Assembly: GCF_001591705.1 (NCBI RefSeq)
Contig: NZ_BCVK01000011.1
Location: 1 to 44,803, forward strand
Reading direction: 5' to 3'
DNA length: 44,803 bases
Origin: Lactococcus cremoris subsp. cremoris NBRC 100676
GTDB taxonomy: Bacteria; Bacillota; Bacilli; Lactobacillales; Streptococcaceae
A program made the translations under genes and the position numbers. Positions 24,876-33,845 of the stretch are shown here, one piece after another (position 1 is the stretch's first letter; each line of letters opens with the position of its first letter). The notes under the pieces were generated by a model that was not told where the DNA came from, ran no database searches, and saw only the letters and a list, made by a program, of their open reading frames with translations.

Positions 24876-26159
24876 TTATTTAGGTAGAATGGTAAATTCT
24901 ACTTTCTTCATTTCAGAAATAAATTGGTCAGCAAATTTTTCAATTTCTGATAGGCTTAATTCTTTCAAGATTTCAGGAAAATCAAAGAAATTTATATCAT
25001 CATAAATTTCAGATGAAAATTGATTGGCAATATATTCAAGCGAATTTAATGAGCTAAAATAATCACCCAGCATTTCTCTTTTAAGTAAATCGAGATGCTC
25101 TTCACTAAAATCTCTATCTATTTTATAACTTTTTATGGCTTCTTGCAAAGTTTGACCTAATTTTTTAGGATTTTCTGTGTCAGCTGTCAGCACCGCAAAG
25201 TGAAATCTCTTATCCAAATCAAAGGAAAATCCAAAGGAATCATCGATTAAACCAGCGTTATAAAGTTCTTCATAGCGCTGACTGGTCCTGCCAAAAAGCA
25301 AATCTAGAAAAAGTTGATTGGCGAGTTTGTACTTAAATAATGTCTTTGAATCTTGTGCAAGCGCGTCTTCACCTCTTAAACCCAAAGAGAATTTTGGCAT
25401 TGCAACTTCAAGTTCTAAAGTTCCCCCAGTGATTGGCTCACTCGCAATAATTTCTTTTCTTTTAATTTCCCTTAAATCAGCAAAATCTTTTTTCGCTTGA
25501 TTATTGCGTACAAAATCAGCCATCATTTCAATATCAAAGGGACCAGTCAAAAACAAATTCATGTTTTTAGGATGATAAAAAACTTCATAATTTTTATACA
25601 AGTCATCAGCCGTAATCGCATTAATCGTTGCTGGCGTTCCAGCGATATCAGCCGCTAGTGGTGAATCAGGATACATTTTTCCCAAAAGTCCTGCAAAAAG
25701 ACGCCAATCACTGTCATCTTGATACATTTGAATTTCTTGTTGGATAATTCCTTGTTCTTTTTCAACATTTTCCTTAGTGAAATAAGGTTTTTGAACAAAA
25801 TCAAGTAAAAGTTCGGTACATTCGTAAGAATTTTCTCGAGTAGAAAAGAGATATGAAGTACGCGAAAAACTTGTGAAAGCATTAGTTTGAGCCCCTAATG
25901 CTCCAAATTTATACATAACGTCGCCCTCTTCTTTTTCAAAAAGTTTGTGCTCTAAAAAATGCGCAATACCTTCTGGGAAAGTTTGGAAATCTTGCTCACC
26001 TAAGGGGACAAAACTTGTATCGAGGGAACCAAAACTTGTGGTAAATAAGCCATAAGTTCGGTTATAGTCTGCCTTTGGCAGATAATAAATAGTCAAACCA
26101 TTGGGTAAAGTATCTATATATAATCTTTCCCCTGTTTTTTCATAAAACTTACTTTTCAA
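24876..26159 (-). CDS. ymfH: M16 family metallopeptidase, catalytic type (YmfH)
   Basis: 427 aa. The inverted zinc motif HxxEH is present as H67-F-L-E-H71 (GIAHFLEHKLFEK), with the downstream Glu in EKEQGIIQQEIQMY. Two M16 halves in the usual order. M16B enzymes work as dimers that enclose peptides; the upstream gene encodes the partner lacking the zinc motif. Its start overlaps the end of ymfF by 11 nt. In B. subtilis and lactic acid bacteria this pair is of unclear physiological role. Confidence 0.9.
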   Translation of the reverse strand: MKSKFYEKTGERLYIDTLPNGLTIYYLPKADYNRTYGLFTTSFGSLDTSFVPLGEQDFQTFPEGIAHFLEHKLFEKEEGDVMYKFGALGAQTNAFTSFSRTSYLFSTRENSYECTELLLDFVQKPYFTKENVEKEQGIIQQEIQMYQDDSDWRLFAGLLGKMYPDSPLAADIAGTPATINAITADDLYKNYEVFYHPKNMNLFLTGPFDIEMMADFVRNNQAKKDFADLREIKRKEIIASEPITGGTLELEVAMPKFSLGLRGEDALAQDSKTLFKYKLANQLFLDLLFGRTSQRYEELYNAGLIDDSFGFSFDLDKRFHFAVLTADTENPKKLGQTLQEAIKSYKIDRDFSEEHLDLLKREMLGDYFSSLNSLEYIANQFSSEIYDDINFFDFPEILKELSLSEIEKFADQFISEMKKVEFTILPK

Positions 26160-27435
26160 GGCTGACCTCCATATTTTCCTGATTCACAGTAAATCCTTTC
26201 ATAAAATATTCTGCCTGTAGACTTAGTAATTTGGCAACTCTTATCAAATCTGCTTTTGAAACTGATTCAAGTGCGCTTAAAAATTCAGACATCGGTAAAA
26301 ATTTATCTGGAATGAGCGCTTTTACATATTCTAATTCAATATTATTTGATGGAGAATCTTGACCTATAAAATAAGCATTTCTTAACATTGTTTTCGTTTG
26401 CTCAACTTCTAACTCTGTAAAATCCCCTCTTTTAATTGCTTCAAGTTGTTCAAATATTAAACCTCTTGCTTCTTCAAAATTTTCAGCATCAATTCCAGCT
26501 GCAATTTTTAAAAAGCCTGTGAAGGAATCAAAAGTTGATGAAATTGAATAAGCTAAACTTGCCTTTTCACGGACATTAATAAATAATTTTGAATGAGCAA
26601 AACCACCCAAAAGTCCATTCATCACTTGAAGCGCAAGATAATTCTCATCTCCGTAAGCCACTGGCATTTGGTAAGCTAACTGCAAAATGGATTGCGCTAC
26701 ATCTTTTTCCTCGGTCAGAACTGACAATTCTGTCAGTGATTGTTGATAAAAAATTTCTTTACTGACCGCTCTGTCAGTAAAATTAAAGTCTGAAAATAAG
26801 TCAATCACTCGTTTTTCATCCACATCACCCAAGACAAAAATATCAATCGCATTCTCAGCTAACATTTTTTGATAGTACTCAAAAAGGTCTTGAGGATTTT
26901 CTTTGGCGATTAGCTCACTTGTTCCAACACTTGGCAGAGCCTGATTGACATTTTCAAAAAACAAATTAGCCAATTGACGGCTGGCATAATAAGCCCGATC
27001 ATCATTCATTGAAGCTAGGTAATGCAATAAATTTCTTTGCTCTCTTTTGAAAATTTCAGGATTAAATTGCCCTTGACTTGCATCAGGTTGAAAAATAGCA
27101 ATTTTCAAAAAATCAACTGCTGCTCCTAAGGTATCAAAATCTACTAATCTTGGATTTACAAAACTCATGTTAAGTGAAAGTAGATGCTGCTTTCCTTTTT
27201 TGGCAACCCCTGTCGTAAATGAAGCGCCAAACATCTCTGAGAGTTTACGGCTAAAATCTTTTCCTGTTTGATAGACAGCATTTGTGCTTTCAAGCATATT
27301 AGATAGGAGGACCCGTTTCCCGAGTCTATCAGCTGATAATTCTTCTCGAAAACGAACCATCAGCCTTACTGTTTTAAATTTCGTTTCTTTAATCACATGG
27401 AGCATAACTCCATCTGTCATTTTTATTTCTGTCAA
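26149..27435 (-). CDS. ymfF: M16 family protein without zinc motif (YmfF)
   Basis: 428 aa with M16 fold sequence (VLLSNMLESTNAVYQTGKDFSRKLSEMFGASFTTG) but no HxxEH where the zinc ligands should be, so it is probably the non-catalytic half of a heterodimer with YmfH. The conserved C-terminal segment (FINVREKASLAYSISSTFDSFTGFLKI) that helps bind substrate is present. Start is a TTG at 27435 after AGGAAAG with ~10 nt spacing; an in-frame ATG follows five codons later. First gene of the operon. Confidence 0.88.
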   Translation of the reverse strand: MTEIKMTDGVMLHVIKETKFKTVRLMVRFREELSADRLGKRVLLSNMLESTNAVYQTGKDFSRKLSEMFGASFTTGVAKKGKQHLLSLNMSFVNPRLVDFDTLGAAVDFLKIAIFQPDASQGQFNPEIFKREQRNLLHYLASMNDDRAYYASRQLANLFFENVNQALPSVGTSELIAKENPQDLFEYYQKMLAENAIDIFVLGDVDEKRVIDLFSDFNFTDRAVSKEIFYQQSLTELSVLTEEKDVAQSILQLAYQMPVAYGDENYLALQVMNGLLGGFAHSKLFINVREKASLAYSISSTFDSFTGFLKIAAGIDAENFEEARGLIFEQLEAIKRGDFTELEVEQTKTMLRNAYFIGQDSPSNNIELEYVKALIPDKFLPMSEFLSALESVSKADLIRVAKLLSLQAEYFMKGFTVNQENMEVSLEK

Positions 27436-27490
27436 TTGACTATCACTTTCCTATTTTATCAAGCTTTTACTAGTTCTTAATGCAACCCTT

Positions 27491-27499
27491 ATTATACCA
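27491..27499 (-). promoter_or_regulatory. Extended -10 promoter of ymfF
   Basis: On the minus strand TGGTATAAT (27499-27491), a perfect -10 with the TGN extension, about 50 nt before the TTG start. No clear -35. Confidence 0.6.
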
Positions 27500-27617
27500 A
27501 AATCTGAGGCGATTTTGTGAGATTTCCCAACAAAAATTAGGAATAAAAGTTAACTTAAAGGCATCTTATTTTATTAAGCTTATTTCTAAATTTTCAATGA
27601 AATAAACTTCAGATTTA

Positions 27618-27626
27618 TGTTAAAAT
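27618..27626 (+). promoter_or_regulatory. Extended -10 promoter of yaaA-recF (predicted leaderless)
   Basis: TGTTAAAAT (27618-27626) ends 6 nt before the ATG of yaaA at 27633. The preceding bases show no Shine-Dalgarno sequence. Confidence 0.6.
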
Positions 27627-27632
27627 AAGACT

Positions 27633-27995
27633 ATGAAAAAATACATTTTATTTGAAGAATACATTGCACTCGGACAAGTTTTGAAAGAACTTGGTTTAAT
27701 CTCAACAGGAGGACAAGCAAAAATTTTCCTTGCCGAAAATGAAGGAAATATTTTCTACAATGGTGAAGTTGAAAATCGTCGCGGAAAAAAACTCCGCGAT
27801 GGAGACTTACTTGAGTTCCCAACTTTTGACTTAAAGGTTACTTTTGAACAAGCTGACGCAAAAGCGATTGCCGAACACGAGGCTGAAAAAGCTGAGGAAG
27901 CTCGTGTCAAAGCCATTGTTAAAAAAATGAATGCAGAAAACAAAAGCACGAATCCTACTAAAAAAGCACCCCCTCATTTTCCTGGTAGAAAATAA
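27633..27995 (+). CDS. yaaA: S4-domain RNA-binding protein YaaA
   Basis: 120 aa. Residues ~8-70 are a YaaA-type S4 domain (FIALGQVLKELGLISTGGQAKIFLAENEGNIFYNGEVENRRGKKLRDGDLLEF), followed by a charged Ala/Glu/Lys-rich tail longer than in B. subtilis. Elsewhere the gene lies between dnaN and recF; here the yaaA-recF pair stands away from dnaA-dnaN, as in other lactococci. No ribosome site precedes the ATG; a leaderless mRNA is predicted. Its stop codon overlaps the recF start (TAATGA). Confidence 0.9.
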   Translation: MKKYILFEEYIALGQVLKELGLISTGGQAKIFLAENEGNIFYNGEVENRRGKKLRDGDLLEFPTFDLKVTFEQADAKAIAEHEAEKAEEARVKAIVKKMNAENKSTNPTKKAPPHFPGRK

Positions 27996-29074
27996 TGAAA
28001 CTCAAGCAAATTGAACTTAAAAATTTTCGAAATTATGAAGATTTAAAACTCGACTTCCATCCCAATCTCAATATCTTCTTGGGTCAAAATGCTCAAGGAA
28101 AGACAAATATTCTTGAAGCTATTCACTTTTTAGCCCTTACTCGTAGTCACAGAACGAGTCATGACAAAGAGTTAATTTGTTGGTCTGGGCAAGAAATGAA
28201 AGTTTCAGGATTGGTTGAAAAGGCTCATGTAAACGTTCCTCTTGAAGTTCAATTAAGTTCCAAAGGACGAATTGCTAAGGCTAATCATCTGAAGGAAAAT
28301 CGCTTGGCTGATTATATCGGACAACTAAAAATCTTGATGTTTGCGCCTGAAAATTTAGAATTGGTCAAAGGTTCGCCAGCCACTCGCAGACGATTTATGG
28401 ATATTGAACTCGGACAAATTCACGCTGTTTATCTTTATGATTCCATGCGTTATAATCGCGCTTTAAAAGAGCGAAATGCTTATTTGAAATTTGACCAAGC
28501 AAAGATTGATAAAAACTTTTTGACGGTTCTTGATGAACAATTGGCTGAACATGGCAATAAAATCATGTTTGAACGTAAAACTTTCATTGAAAAGCTTGAA
28601 ATTCATGCAAAAAAAATTCATGAACAGTTAACTCATGGTTTGGAAACATTAAAAATCACTTATAATCAAAATGTAAAAACTGATTTTTCAAAAGAATTAT
28701 TGAGTCGACAAGATCATGATATTTTTAGACATCAGACCACCGTCGGTCCCCATCGAGATGATTTACAGTTCTTTATCAATGAGATCAATGTTGCTGATTT
28801 TGGTAGTCAGGGACAACAACGAACCGTTGCTCTTTCGATTAAATTGGCCGAAATTGATTTGATTTTTGAGGAAACGGGTGAGTATCCTATTTTACTTTTA
28901 GACGATGTCATGAGTGAACTTGACAATCATCGTCAGCTGGATTTGATTGAAACAAGTTTAGGTAAAACCCAGACTTTTATTACCACAACCACTCTTGACC
29001 ATCTCAAAAATTTACCGGAAAATTTGAGTATTTTCCATGTTACTGATGGGACAATTGAGAAAGAAAAAGAATAA
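27995..29074 (+). CDS. recF: DNA replication and repair protein RecF
   Basis: 359 aa SMC-like ATPase that helps load RecA onto gapped DNA. The Walker A motif is G30-QNAQG-K36-T37, the signature motif lies in FGSQGQQRTVALSIKLAE, and Walker B is PILLLDDVMSELD. All are intact. The ATG overlaps the yaaA stop, so it is translationally coupled. Confidence 0.97.
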   Translation: MKLKQIELKNFRNYEDLKLDFHPNLNIFLGQNAQGKTNILEAIHFLALTRSHRTSHDKELICWSGQEMKVSGLVEKAHVNVPLEVQLSSKGRIAKANHLKENRLADYIGQLKILMFAPENLELVKGSPATRRRFMDIELGQIHAVYLYDSMRYNRALKERNAYLKFDQAKIDKNFLTVLDEQLAEHGNKIMFERKTFIEKLEIHAKKIHEQLTHGLETLKITYNQNVKTDFSKELLSRQDHDIFRHQTTVGPHRDDLQFFINEINVADFGSQGQQRTVALSIKLAEIDLIFEETGEYPILLLDDVMSELDNHRQLDLIETSLGKTQTFITTTTLDHLKNLPENLSIFHVTDGTIEKEKE

Positions 29075-29178
29075 AAAATTACTGATGAAACCACTAGCAT
29101 ATTCGTAAAAGCTTAAGCGTCAACGACTATCCTATGATGGAAATTTTGTCAGTAATTTTTTGTATCTGTCAGTAAATT

Positions 29179-29547
29179 TTACTTTTCGTCAGTAAATATT
29201 TCTTTGGCAATAAATATGGCATTTAAAACTTTAGGGAAGCCGACATAGGGAATGCAATGAATAAATGTTTCAACGATTTCCTCTTGTGTCAAGCCAACAT
29301 TCATTGAAGCCTGAATATGCACGCGCAATTGATTTTCTAAACCTCCTTGACTCAACAAACTTGTGATTGTAATCATTTCACGCTGCTTAAAATCAAGCAC
29401 TCCTCGGTTATAAATTGTTCCAAAGGCAAATTCGATCATCATATCATTCAAATCAGGGGCAATATCTTTGAGTGATTCTTCAACAGGTTTTGCTGCTGCC
29501 CCGTCAATTTTTGCTAAGTTTTCTAAACCAATTTCTTTTTTGTTCAT
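29179..29547 (-). CDS. Carboxymuconolactone decarboxylase (CMD) family protein
   Basis: 122 aa, single-domain all-helical CMD fold: FAFGTIYNRGVLDFKQREMITITSLLSQGGLENQLRVHIQASMNVGLTQEEIVETFIHCIPYVGFP. It lacks the CxxC pair of AhpD-type peroxidase partners, so it is of the gamma-CMD/unknown type; the histidine of HIQAS and the NVGLT motif are kept. It is transcribed divergently from a MerR regulator, with a MerR-type palindromic promoter between them, so it is probably the regulator's target. The ribosome site is AGGTGGAAAT. Confidence 0.88.
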   Translation of the reverse strand: MNKKEIGLENLAKIDGAAAKPVEESLKDIAPDLNDMMIEFAFGTIYNRGVLDFKQREMITITSLLSQGGLENQLRVHIQASMNVGLTQEEIVETFIHCIPYVGFPKVLNAIFIAKEIFTDEK

Positions 29548-29575
29548 TTTATTTCCACCTTTCTATGGTAAAATC

Positions 29576-29606
29576 AGTATAAACCCTCAAGTTAACTTGA
29601 GAGCAA
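29576..29606 (-). promoter_or_regulatory. MerR-type promoter with 19-bp spacer and palindromic operator
   Basis: On the minus strand TTGCTC (29606-29601) and TATACT (29581-29576) are separated by 19 bp. The spacer is centred on the perfect palindrome CTCAAGTTAACTTGAG (29586-29601). An over-long spacer with the operator between -35 and -10 is the defining architecture of MerR-activated promoters; it drives the CMD gene. Confidence 0.85.
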
Positions 29607-29623
29607 GTAAAAAGAGGTAGAAA

Positions 29624-30001
29624 ATGAAAAAAACTTATAAAATTTCAGAAATATCTTTACTGACAGGTCTATCAGTCCCTACTTTACGCTATTATGAAGA
29701 ACTTGAACTTCTAAAACCCCAACGTAATTCCAGTAATTACCGAGAATTCACAGAAGCTGATCTTGCTTGGATTGAATTTATCAAAAGAGCCAAGGCAACT
29801 GGCATGCCGCTTACAAAAATCCAAGAATACTCAAATTTAAGAGAACAAGGCGATTCAACAATTATCCAAAGAATTTCGCTTTTAGTTGAGCAAGAACGAA
29901 TTTTACGCGAACAAATCACTGACCTAGAAGCTCATTTAGATTTTATTTTACAAAAAAAGCATCATTACTATGAAAGTCTACAAAAAAACTCGGAATCTTA
30001 A
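29624..30001 (+). CDS. MerR family transcriptional regulator
   Basis: 125 aa. N-terminal MerR HTH (YKISEISLLTGLSVPTLRYYEELELLKPQRNSSNYREFTEADL), then the dimerisation helix (~80-118, LLVEQERILREQITDLEAHLDFILQKKHHYYES). No cysteines, so it does not sense metal or thiols in the classic way; closest in style to AdhR/NmlR-like aldehyde or electrophile responders lacking a ligand domain. Divergent from the CMD gene it presumably controls. ATG after AGAGGTAGAAA. Confidence 0.92.
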   Translation: MKKTYKISEISLLTGLSVPTLRYYEELELLKPQRNSSNYREFTEADLAWIEFIKRAKATGMPLTKIQEYSNLREQGDSTIIQRISLLVEQERILREQITDLEAHLDFILQKKHHYYESLQKNSES

Positions 30002-30015
30002 ATCCGAGTTTTTTT
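29985..30015. terminator. Bidirectional terminator
   Basis: AAAACTCGGA and TCCGAGTTTT form a stem with flanking A and T runs between the convergent MerR gene and the hydrolase gene. Confidence 0.9.
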
Positions 30016-30017
30016 AT

Positions 30018-30974
30018 TTACGGTGTTCCATACAGAAAATTTTTGACATATTTTACTACAGTTGGATTTTTGGGCGCTTGTGAATGGCTCGCTTTGGTTG
30101 GATATAAAGTTGAAGTTATTTCATTCCCGTTATTCTTGAAGAGATGGTAAATTGAAAAACTATCTGCCCACGGAATAGCACTGTCTGTCTGCTTGGCACT
30201 ATTAAAATCTCCTTCCAATAATAACATTTGAACTTTCGGAGATATTCTTTCATAGTTTTCTTCGATGTATTGATACATTTGTGTTTTAATTAAAGGTCCA
30301 TTTTGCAAGACATTAGTCAAGCTTTCTCCGTATTGGAGATTAGTCGCTTTATTGTATTCCCCATCCAAAGATACATATTTATTAACAGGGGGAAAATTTG
30401 GATTATTGGCTGTATCAATCATATAGTACACAGCACCCGTCCCTCCTGAAGAATAACCGACGAGATTAATCCAAGGAATCTGATAATTCTGCATCAAATA
30501 AGAGACTACTTTTTGTAATCCAGCAGAATATATTGAGCCAGAGTCTGTTCCTTTTACTGTCCCAAATTCAATCATCGGATACTGGTTATCTTGTGAAATT
30601 TGTCCTTCAATTTTTAATAAATTATTTTTTTTGGTATCTGCAGTAATTGCCAAAGATTTATGAGCGGGTACATTTTCAATCGGAAGTAGCCGTTGAACTA
30701 ACCAATCCACTGGTGTAACACTTCCACTTGAACCTGCAATATAAATTGTAGGATAGATTACTTGCTTATTTGAATTCGAAGTTGAGGAAGTACTCTCCTT
30801 AACACCCGCTGTCGTTGACAAACTCGTTCCATTATCACTTTTAGCATGTGAATGCTGAGCTTTCGACCAAGATAGGAAGAAAATTGTTCCAGAAAGAACG
30901 ATAACTAAAGCAATAAAAGTCAGAGAAAGCCTTCTAAAATTATTTTTATTTCTTCTTAACTGTCTTTTTTTCAT
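30018..30974 (-). CDS. Membrane-anchored alpha/beta hydrolase (DUF915-like)
   Basis: 318 aa from the ATG at 30974. Basic start (MKKRQLRRNKNNFRR), one membrane segment (~15-36), a Ser/Thr-rich stalk, then an alpha/beta hydrolase with nucleophile elbow GYSSGG, an Asp region (LLLEGDFN) and late His (KASHSQAP). It resembles lactic acid bacterial DUF915 cell-surface hydrolases; substrate unknown. The frame opens at 31013, but those codons overlap the promoter; a TATAAT with TGA extension ends 7 nt before the chosen ATG, so the mRNA may be leaderless. The in-frame ATG three codons earlier (30983) lies inside the -10 box. Confidence 0.85.
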   Translation of the reverse strand: MKKRQLRRNKNNFRRLSLTFIALVIVLSGTIFFLSWSKAQHSHAKSDNGTSLSTTAGVKESTSSTSNSNKQVIYPTIYIAGSSGSVTPVDWLVQRLLPIENVPAHKSLAITADTKKNNLLKIEGQISQDNQYPMIEFGTVKGTDSGSIYSAGLQKVVSYLMQNYQIPWINLVGYSSGGTGAVYYMIDTANNPNFPPVNKYVSLDGEYNKATNLQYGESLTNVLQNGPLIKTQMYQYIEENYERISPKVQMLLLEGDFNSAKQTDSAIPWADSFSIYHLFKNNGNEITSTLYPTKASHSQAPKNPTVVKYVKNFLYGTP

Positions 30975-30981
30975 CCACTTC

Positions 30982-30990
30982 ATTATATCA
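30982..30990 (-). promoter_or_regulatory. Extended -10 promoter of the hydrolase gene (predicted leaderless)
   Basis: On the minus strand TGATATAAT ends at 30982, 7 nt before the ATG at 30974. No ribosome site lies between. Confidence 0.6.
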
Positions 30991-31046
30991 ATTTTTTTAT
31001 TAATAATTATCACAATTTTATTTACATTTTCATGACGATTTCATAC

Positions 31047-31076
31047 AAAAAAAGCTCAAAAAATTGAGCTTTTTTT
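31047..31076. terminator. Terminator of galE / gal operon end
   Basis: AAAAAAAGCTCAA and TTGAGCTTTTTTT form a perfect 13-bp stem. On the minus strand it follows galE by 19 bp. Confidence 0.9.
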
Positions 31077-31094
31077 CGAATTTTAGATAATTAA

Positions 31095-32075
31095 TCAGTA
31101 GCCTTTTGGATGACTTTGATGCCATTTCCAAGCATTTGTAATGATGTGTTCCAAATCATTTTTTACTTTCCATCCTAAAATTTCGCCGGCTTTTGTTGAG
31201 TCCGCTACAAGTTCATCTGGATCGCCAGAACGACGTTCACCCATTTGACTTGGAATTTCTTTTCCTGTTACTTTTCGTGCTGTTTCAAGCACTTCAAGAT
31301 TTGAATAACCTTTACTTGAGCCAAGATTAAATTGGTCAGATTTCCCACCAGATTTAAGATATTCAAGTGCTTTGATATGTGCTTCAATCAAATCTTCCAT
31401 ATCAATATAATCACGGATACATGTTCCATCAGGAGTCTGATAATCATCACCATAAATGGTAATAAATTCTCTTTGTCCAAGTGCAGTTTGTAGGATAATT
31501 GGAATTAAATGTGTTTCATTTTTATGGGCTTCACCAATTGACCCATCATCTTTGGCACCAGCAACATTGAAATAGCGCAGAGCAACATAAGTCATATCTG
31601 TGGCTTGCGATTGCCATTTCATCATTTTTTCCATGATTAATTTACTTTCGCCGTAAGGATTAATTGGTTTTTGTGGTGTTTTTTCAGAAATTGGACTTTC
31701 CTCAGGAATACCAAAAGTAGCTGCGGTACTTGAGAAAACAATATGCTTAACACCAAATTCTTCCATTGTTTCTAGAATCACCTGAGCTCCGCCGACATTG
31801 TTATTGAAATACATCAATGGTTTTTGCATTGACTCACCCACTAATGAATAAGCGCAAAAATGCATAATTCCTTCAATATTTTCCTTTTCAAAAACACTAG
31901 CTAAGAAAGCATGGTCCCGTACATCTCCCTCATAAAAACGTACTTTTTCTGACACAGCCTCGCGATGACCTGTTACTAAATTATCAACAACTGCCACATC
32001 GTAACCACGATTAACAAGCATATCTACCGCATGGCTTCCTACATATCCTGCTCCACCAAGTACTAAAACTGTCAT
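31095..32075 (-). CDS. galE: UDP-glucose 4-epimerase
   Basis: 326 aa SDR enzyme interconverting UDP-galactose and UDP-glucose. NAD motif GGAGYVGSH at the N-terminus; catalytic S-T (SSTAATFG) and YxxxK ([12 protein letters not shown]). The start [10 protein letters not shown] at 32075 follows GGAGGATCTT; the four codons before it are the ribosome site. Last gene of galPMKTE, with its own extended -10 upstream, which fits its extra role in making UDP-galactose for the envelope. Confidence 0.96.
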   Translation of the reverse strand: MTVLVLGGAGYVGSHAVDMLVNRGYDVAVVDNLVTGHREAVSEKVRFYEGDVRDHAFLASVFEKENIEGIMHFCAYSLVGESMQKPLMYFNNNVGGAQVILETMEEFGVKHIVFSSTAATFGIPEESPISEKTPQKPINPYGESKLIMEKMMKWQSQATDMTYVALRYFNVAGAKDDGSIGEAHKNETHLIPIILQTALGQREFITIYGDDYQTPDGTCIRDYIDMEDLIEAHIKALEYLKSGGKSDQFNLGSSKGYSNLEVLETARKVTGKEIPSQMGERRSGDPDELVADSTKAGEILGWKVKNDLEHIITNAWKWHQSHPKGY

Positions 32076-32096
32076 AAGATCCTCCATTTTCTATTT

Positions 32097-32105
32097 ATTA
32101 TATCA
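32097..32105 (-). promoter_or_regulatory. galE: Extended -10 promoter of galE
   Basis: On the minus strand TGATATAAT (32105-32097) sits 21 nt before the galE ATG in the galT-galE gap, so galE can be expressed apart from the operon. Confidence 0.6.
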
Positions 32106-32191
32106 GATTTTTTTAAGTTTGTATCAACTTCTAATCATTCTTATTTCATAATCAGAGAATTTCTCCACTAAATAATGCTTCATAATATCTC

Positions 32192-33673
32192 TTATTGATT
32201 CACAAAATCAATAAATTTACGAAAACCTTCATGTCCTTCTTGAGTATCCTTAAATACACCTGCGTCTTTTAGGACTTCTTCAAACACTTCTCCTACTGCC
32301 CCTTGAACAGTGGCATGAACCGTTTCTCTAGTAAAATGTTCCTCATTTTTAAGCTGTTCAGCCCAAGCTTTATGAATTTCGTTCATTTGGTTGTCCTGAT
32401 TAAGAAGATACCTTTCAACCTCCAAAAGTTCCGTTTCCAAACGAGCAGGCAAAATTGCAAGTCCCATCACTTCAATTAAACCAATATTTTCTTTTTTAAT
32501 ATGGTGTAGGGCTGGATGTGGATGAAAAATACCATCTGGATATTTTTCATTAGTATTATTATCGCGTAAGACCAAATCTAATTCATATTTTCCATCTCGA
32601 ATTCGAGCAATCGGCGTAATGGTATGATGAGGTGTTCCATCTGTACTTTTTGCTTTAATCTGAAGACTTTCATCACTATAAACTTGCCATTTTTTTAAAA
32701 AGTCATCCGCAGCTTTTGAAAGTTCTACTTGATTTTCACTTGCTAATCTTAGAACTGACATTGGCCAATTGACTATTCCACAAGAAACTTCTGGAAAATG
32801 AGCAAGTTCAATAGTTTCACGAAGTTCAGCCTTTGCCATTGGAAAATCATGACGACCTGCTTGATAATGATCATGTGTCAAAATTGAACCACCCACAATT
32901 GGTAAATCTGCATTTGAACCAATCATATAGTTAGGAAATTTATCCAAGAATCCTAGAAGATTATCAAAAGCTCGTTTATTAATCTCCATTGGTTGATGTT
33001 TAGCATTTAATAAAATAGAGTGTTCATTAAAATAGGCGTATGGAGAATATTGAAAGCCCCAGTCCTCGCCGTTAATTGAAACTTGAATAATTCGATGATT
33101 GGAACGAGCAGGCTTATTTCCTAGGCCATAAAATCCTTCATTTTCCAAGCAAAGTTGACAAGCCGGATAAGAGGAAGCCTTTACTAATTTGGCTGCTGCA
33201 ATCGCTTTGGGGTCTTTTTCTGGTTTTGAGAGATTAATTGTTATTTCAAGTTTTCCATATTTTGTCAAATGACTAAAAGCTATATTGCGTGCAATATCCC
33301 GAGTTTTTACTTGATTCACTTGCTGTGCTAATTCATAAAAATATTGAGTTGCAGCATCTGGAGAAGCCTGATATTTTTCCCAGAAATCATGATTAATTTT
33401 ACTTGGACGTGGTGTCATAAAATTCATCAGAGCGGCTTCATAAAATTCATCTTGCCCTTTCGCAATCACATTATTTTCATTTGCAATCGCCAGAAGTTGG
33501 TCCATCAAAATTAATGAATTAGTTTCATGAACCTCTTTATCAACTTCTGCCCAATCATTTAGACCAAGAAAATGAAGAAGTTGATTTCTATGATAGAGCT
33601 CATCAAGTGGCTCAATCGTTCCATTTTGTAAAGCAAGACTAATGAAATCTTGAATTGATTGATAAATTGACAT
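32192..33673 (-). CDS. galT: UTP-hexose-1-phosphate uridylyltransferase (class II GalT)
   Basis: 493 aa, the size and sequence of the Firmicutes GalT class (YPACQLCLENEGFYG, HSILLNAKHQPMEI, GSILTHDHYQAGRH). Transfers UMP between UDP-glucose and galactose-1-phosphate. Third enzyme of the Leloir route. ATG after AGAAAG. A 172-bp gap with a strong hairpin separates it from galK. Confidence 0.96.
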   Translation of the reverse strand: MSIYQSIQDFISLALQNGTIEPLDELYHRNQLLHFLGLNDWAEVDKEVHETNSLILMDQLLAIANENNVIAKGQDEFYEAALMNFMTPRPSKINHDFWEKYQASPDAATQYFYELAQQVNQVKTRDIARNIAFSHLTKYGKLEITINLSKPEKDPKAIAAAKLVKASSYPACQLCLENEGFYGLGNKPARSNHRIIQVSINGEDWGFQYSPYAYFNEHSILLNAKHQPMEINKRAFDNLLGFLDKFPNYMIGSNADLPIVGGSILTHDHYQAGRHDFPMAKAELRETIELAHFPEVSCGIVNWPMSVLRLASENQVELSKAADDFLKKWQVYSDESLQIKAKSTDGTPHHTITPIARIRDGKYELDLVLRDNNTNEKYPDGIFHPHPALHHIKKENIGLIEVMGLAILPARLETELLEVERYLLNQDNQMNEIHKAWAEQLKNEEHFTRETVHATVQGAVGEVFEEVLKDAGVFKDTQEGHEGFRKFIDFVNQ

Positions 33674-33747
33674 AAAATACTTTCTAATTTACTTCTGTAA
33701 GTAAAGTTCTTGCTTTTCTTTATTAATGAGTTTTGGGAATGAATACA

Positions 33748-33781
33748 AAATTCAAGCACTTAATTTTGAGTGCTTGAATTT
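33748..33781 (-). terminator. Attenuator-like hairpin between galK and galT
   Basis: AAATTCAAGCACT (33748-33760) and AGTGCTTGAATTT (33769-33781) are perfect 13-bp arms with an 8-nt loop. On the minus strand a short T-rich stretch follows. It could partly stop transcription or protect the 3' end of an upstream processed mRNA. Confidence 0.65.
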
Positions 33782-33845
33782 GCTATCACTAATTTAATGT
33801 TAACTCACTTAAATCACTCATTAAAGTTTTAAATATTATTTGGTG

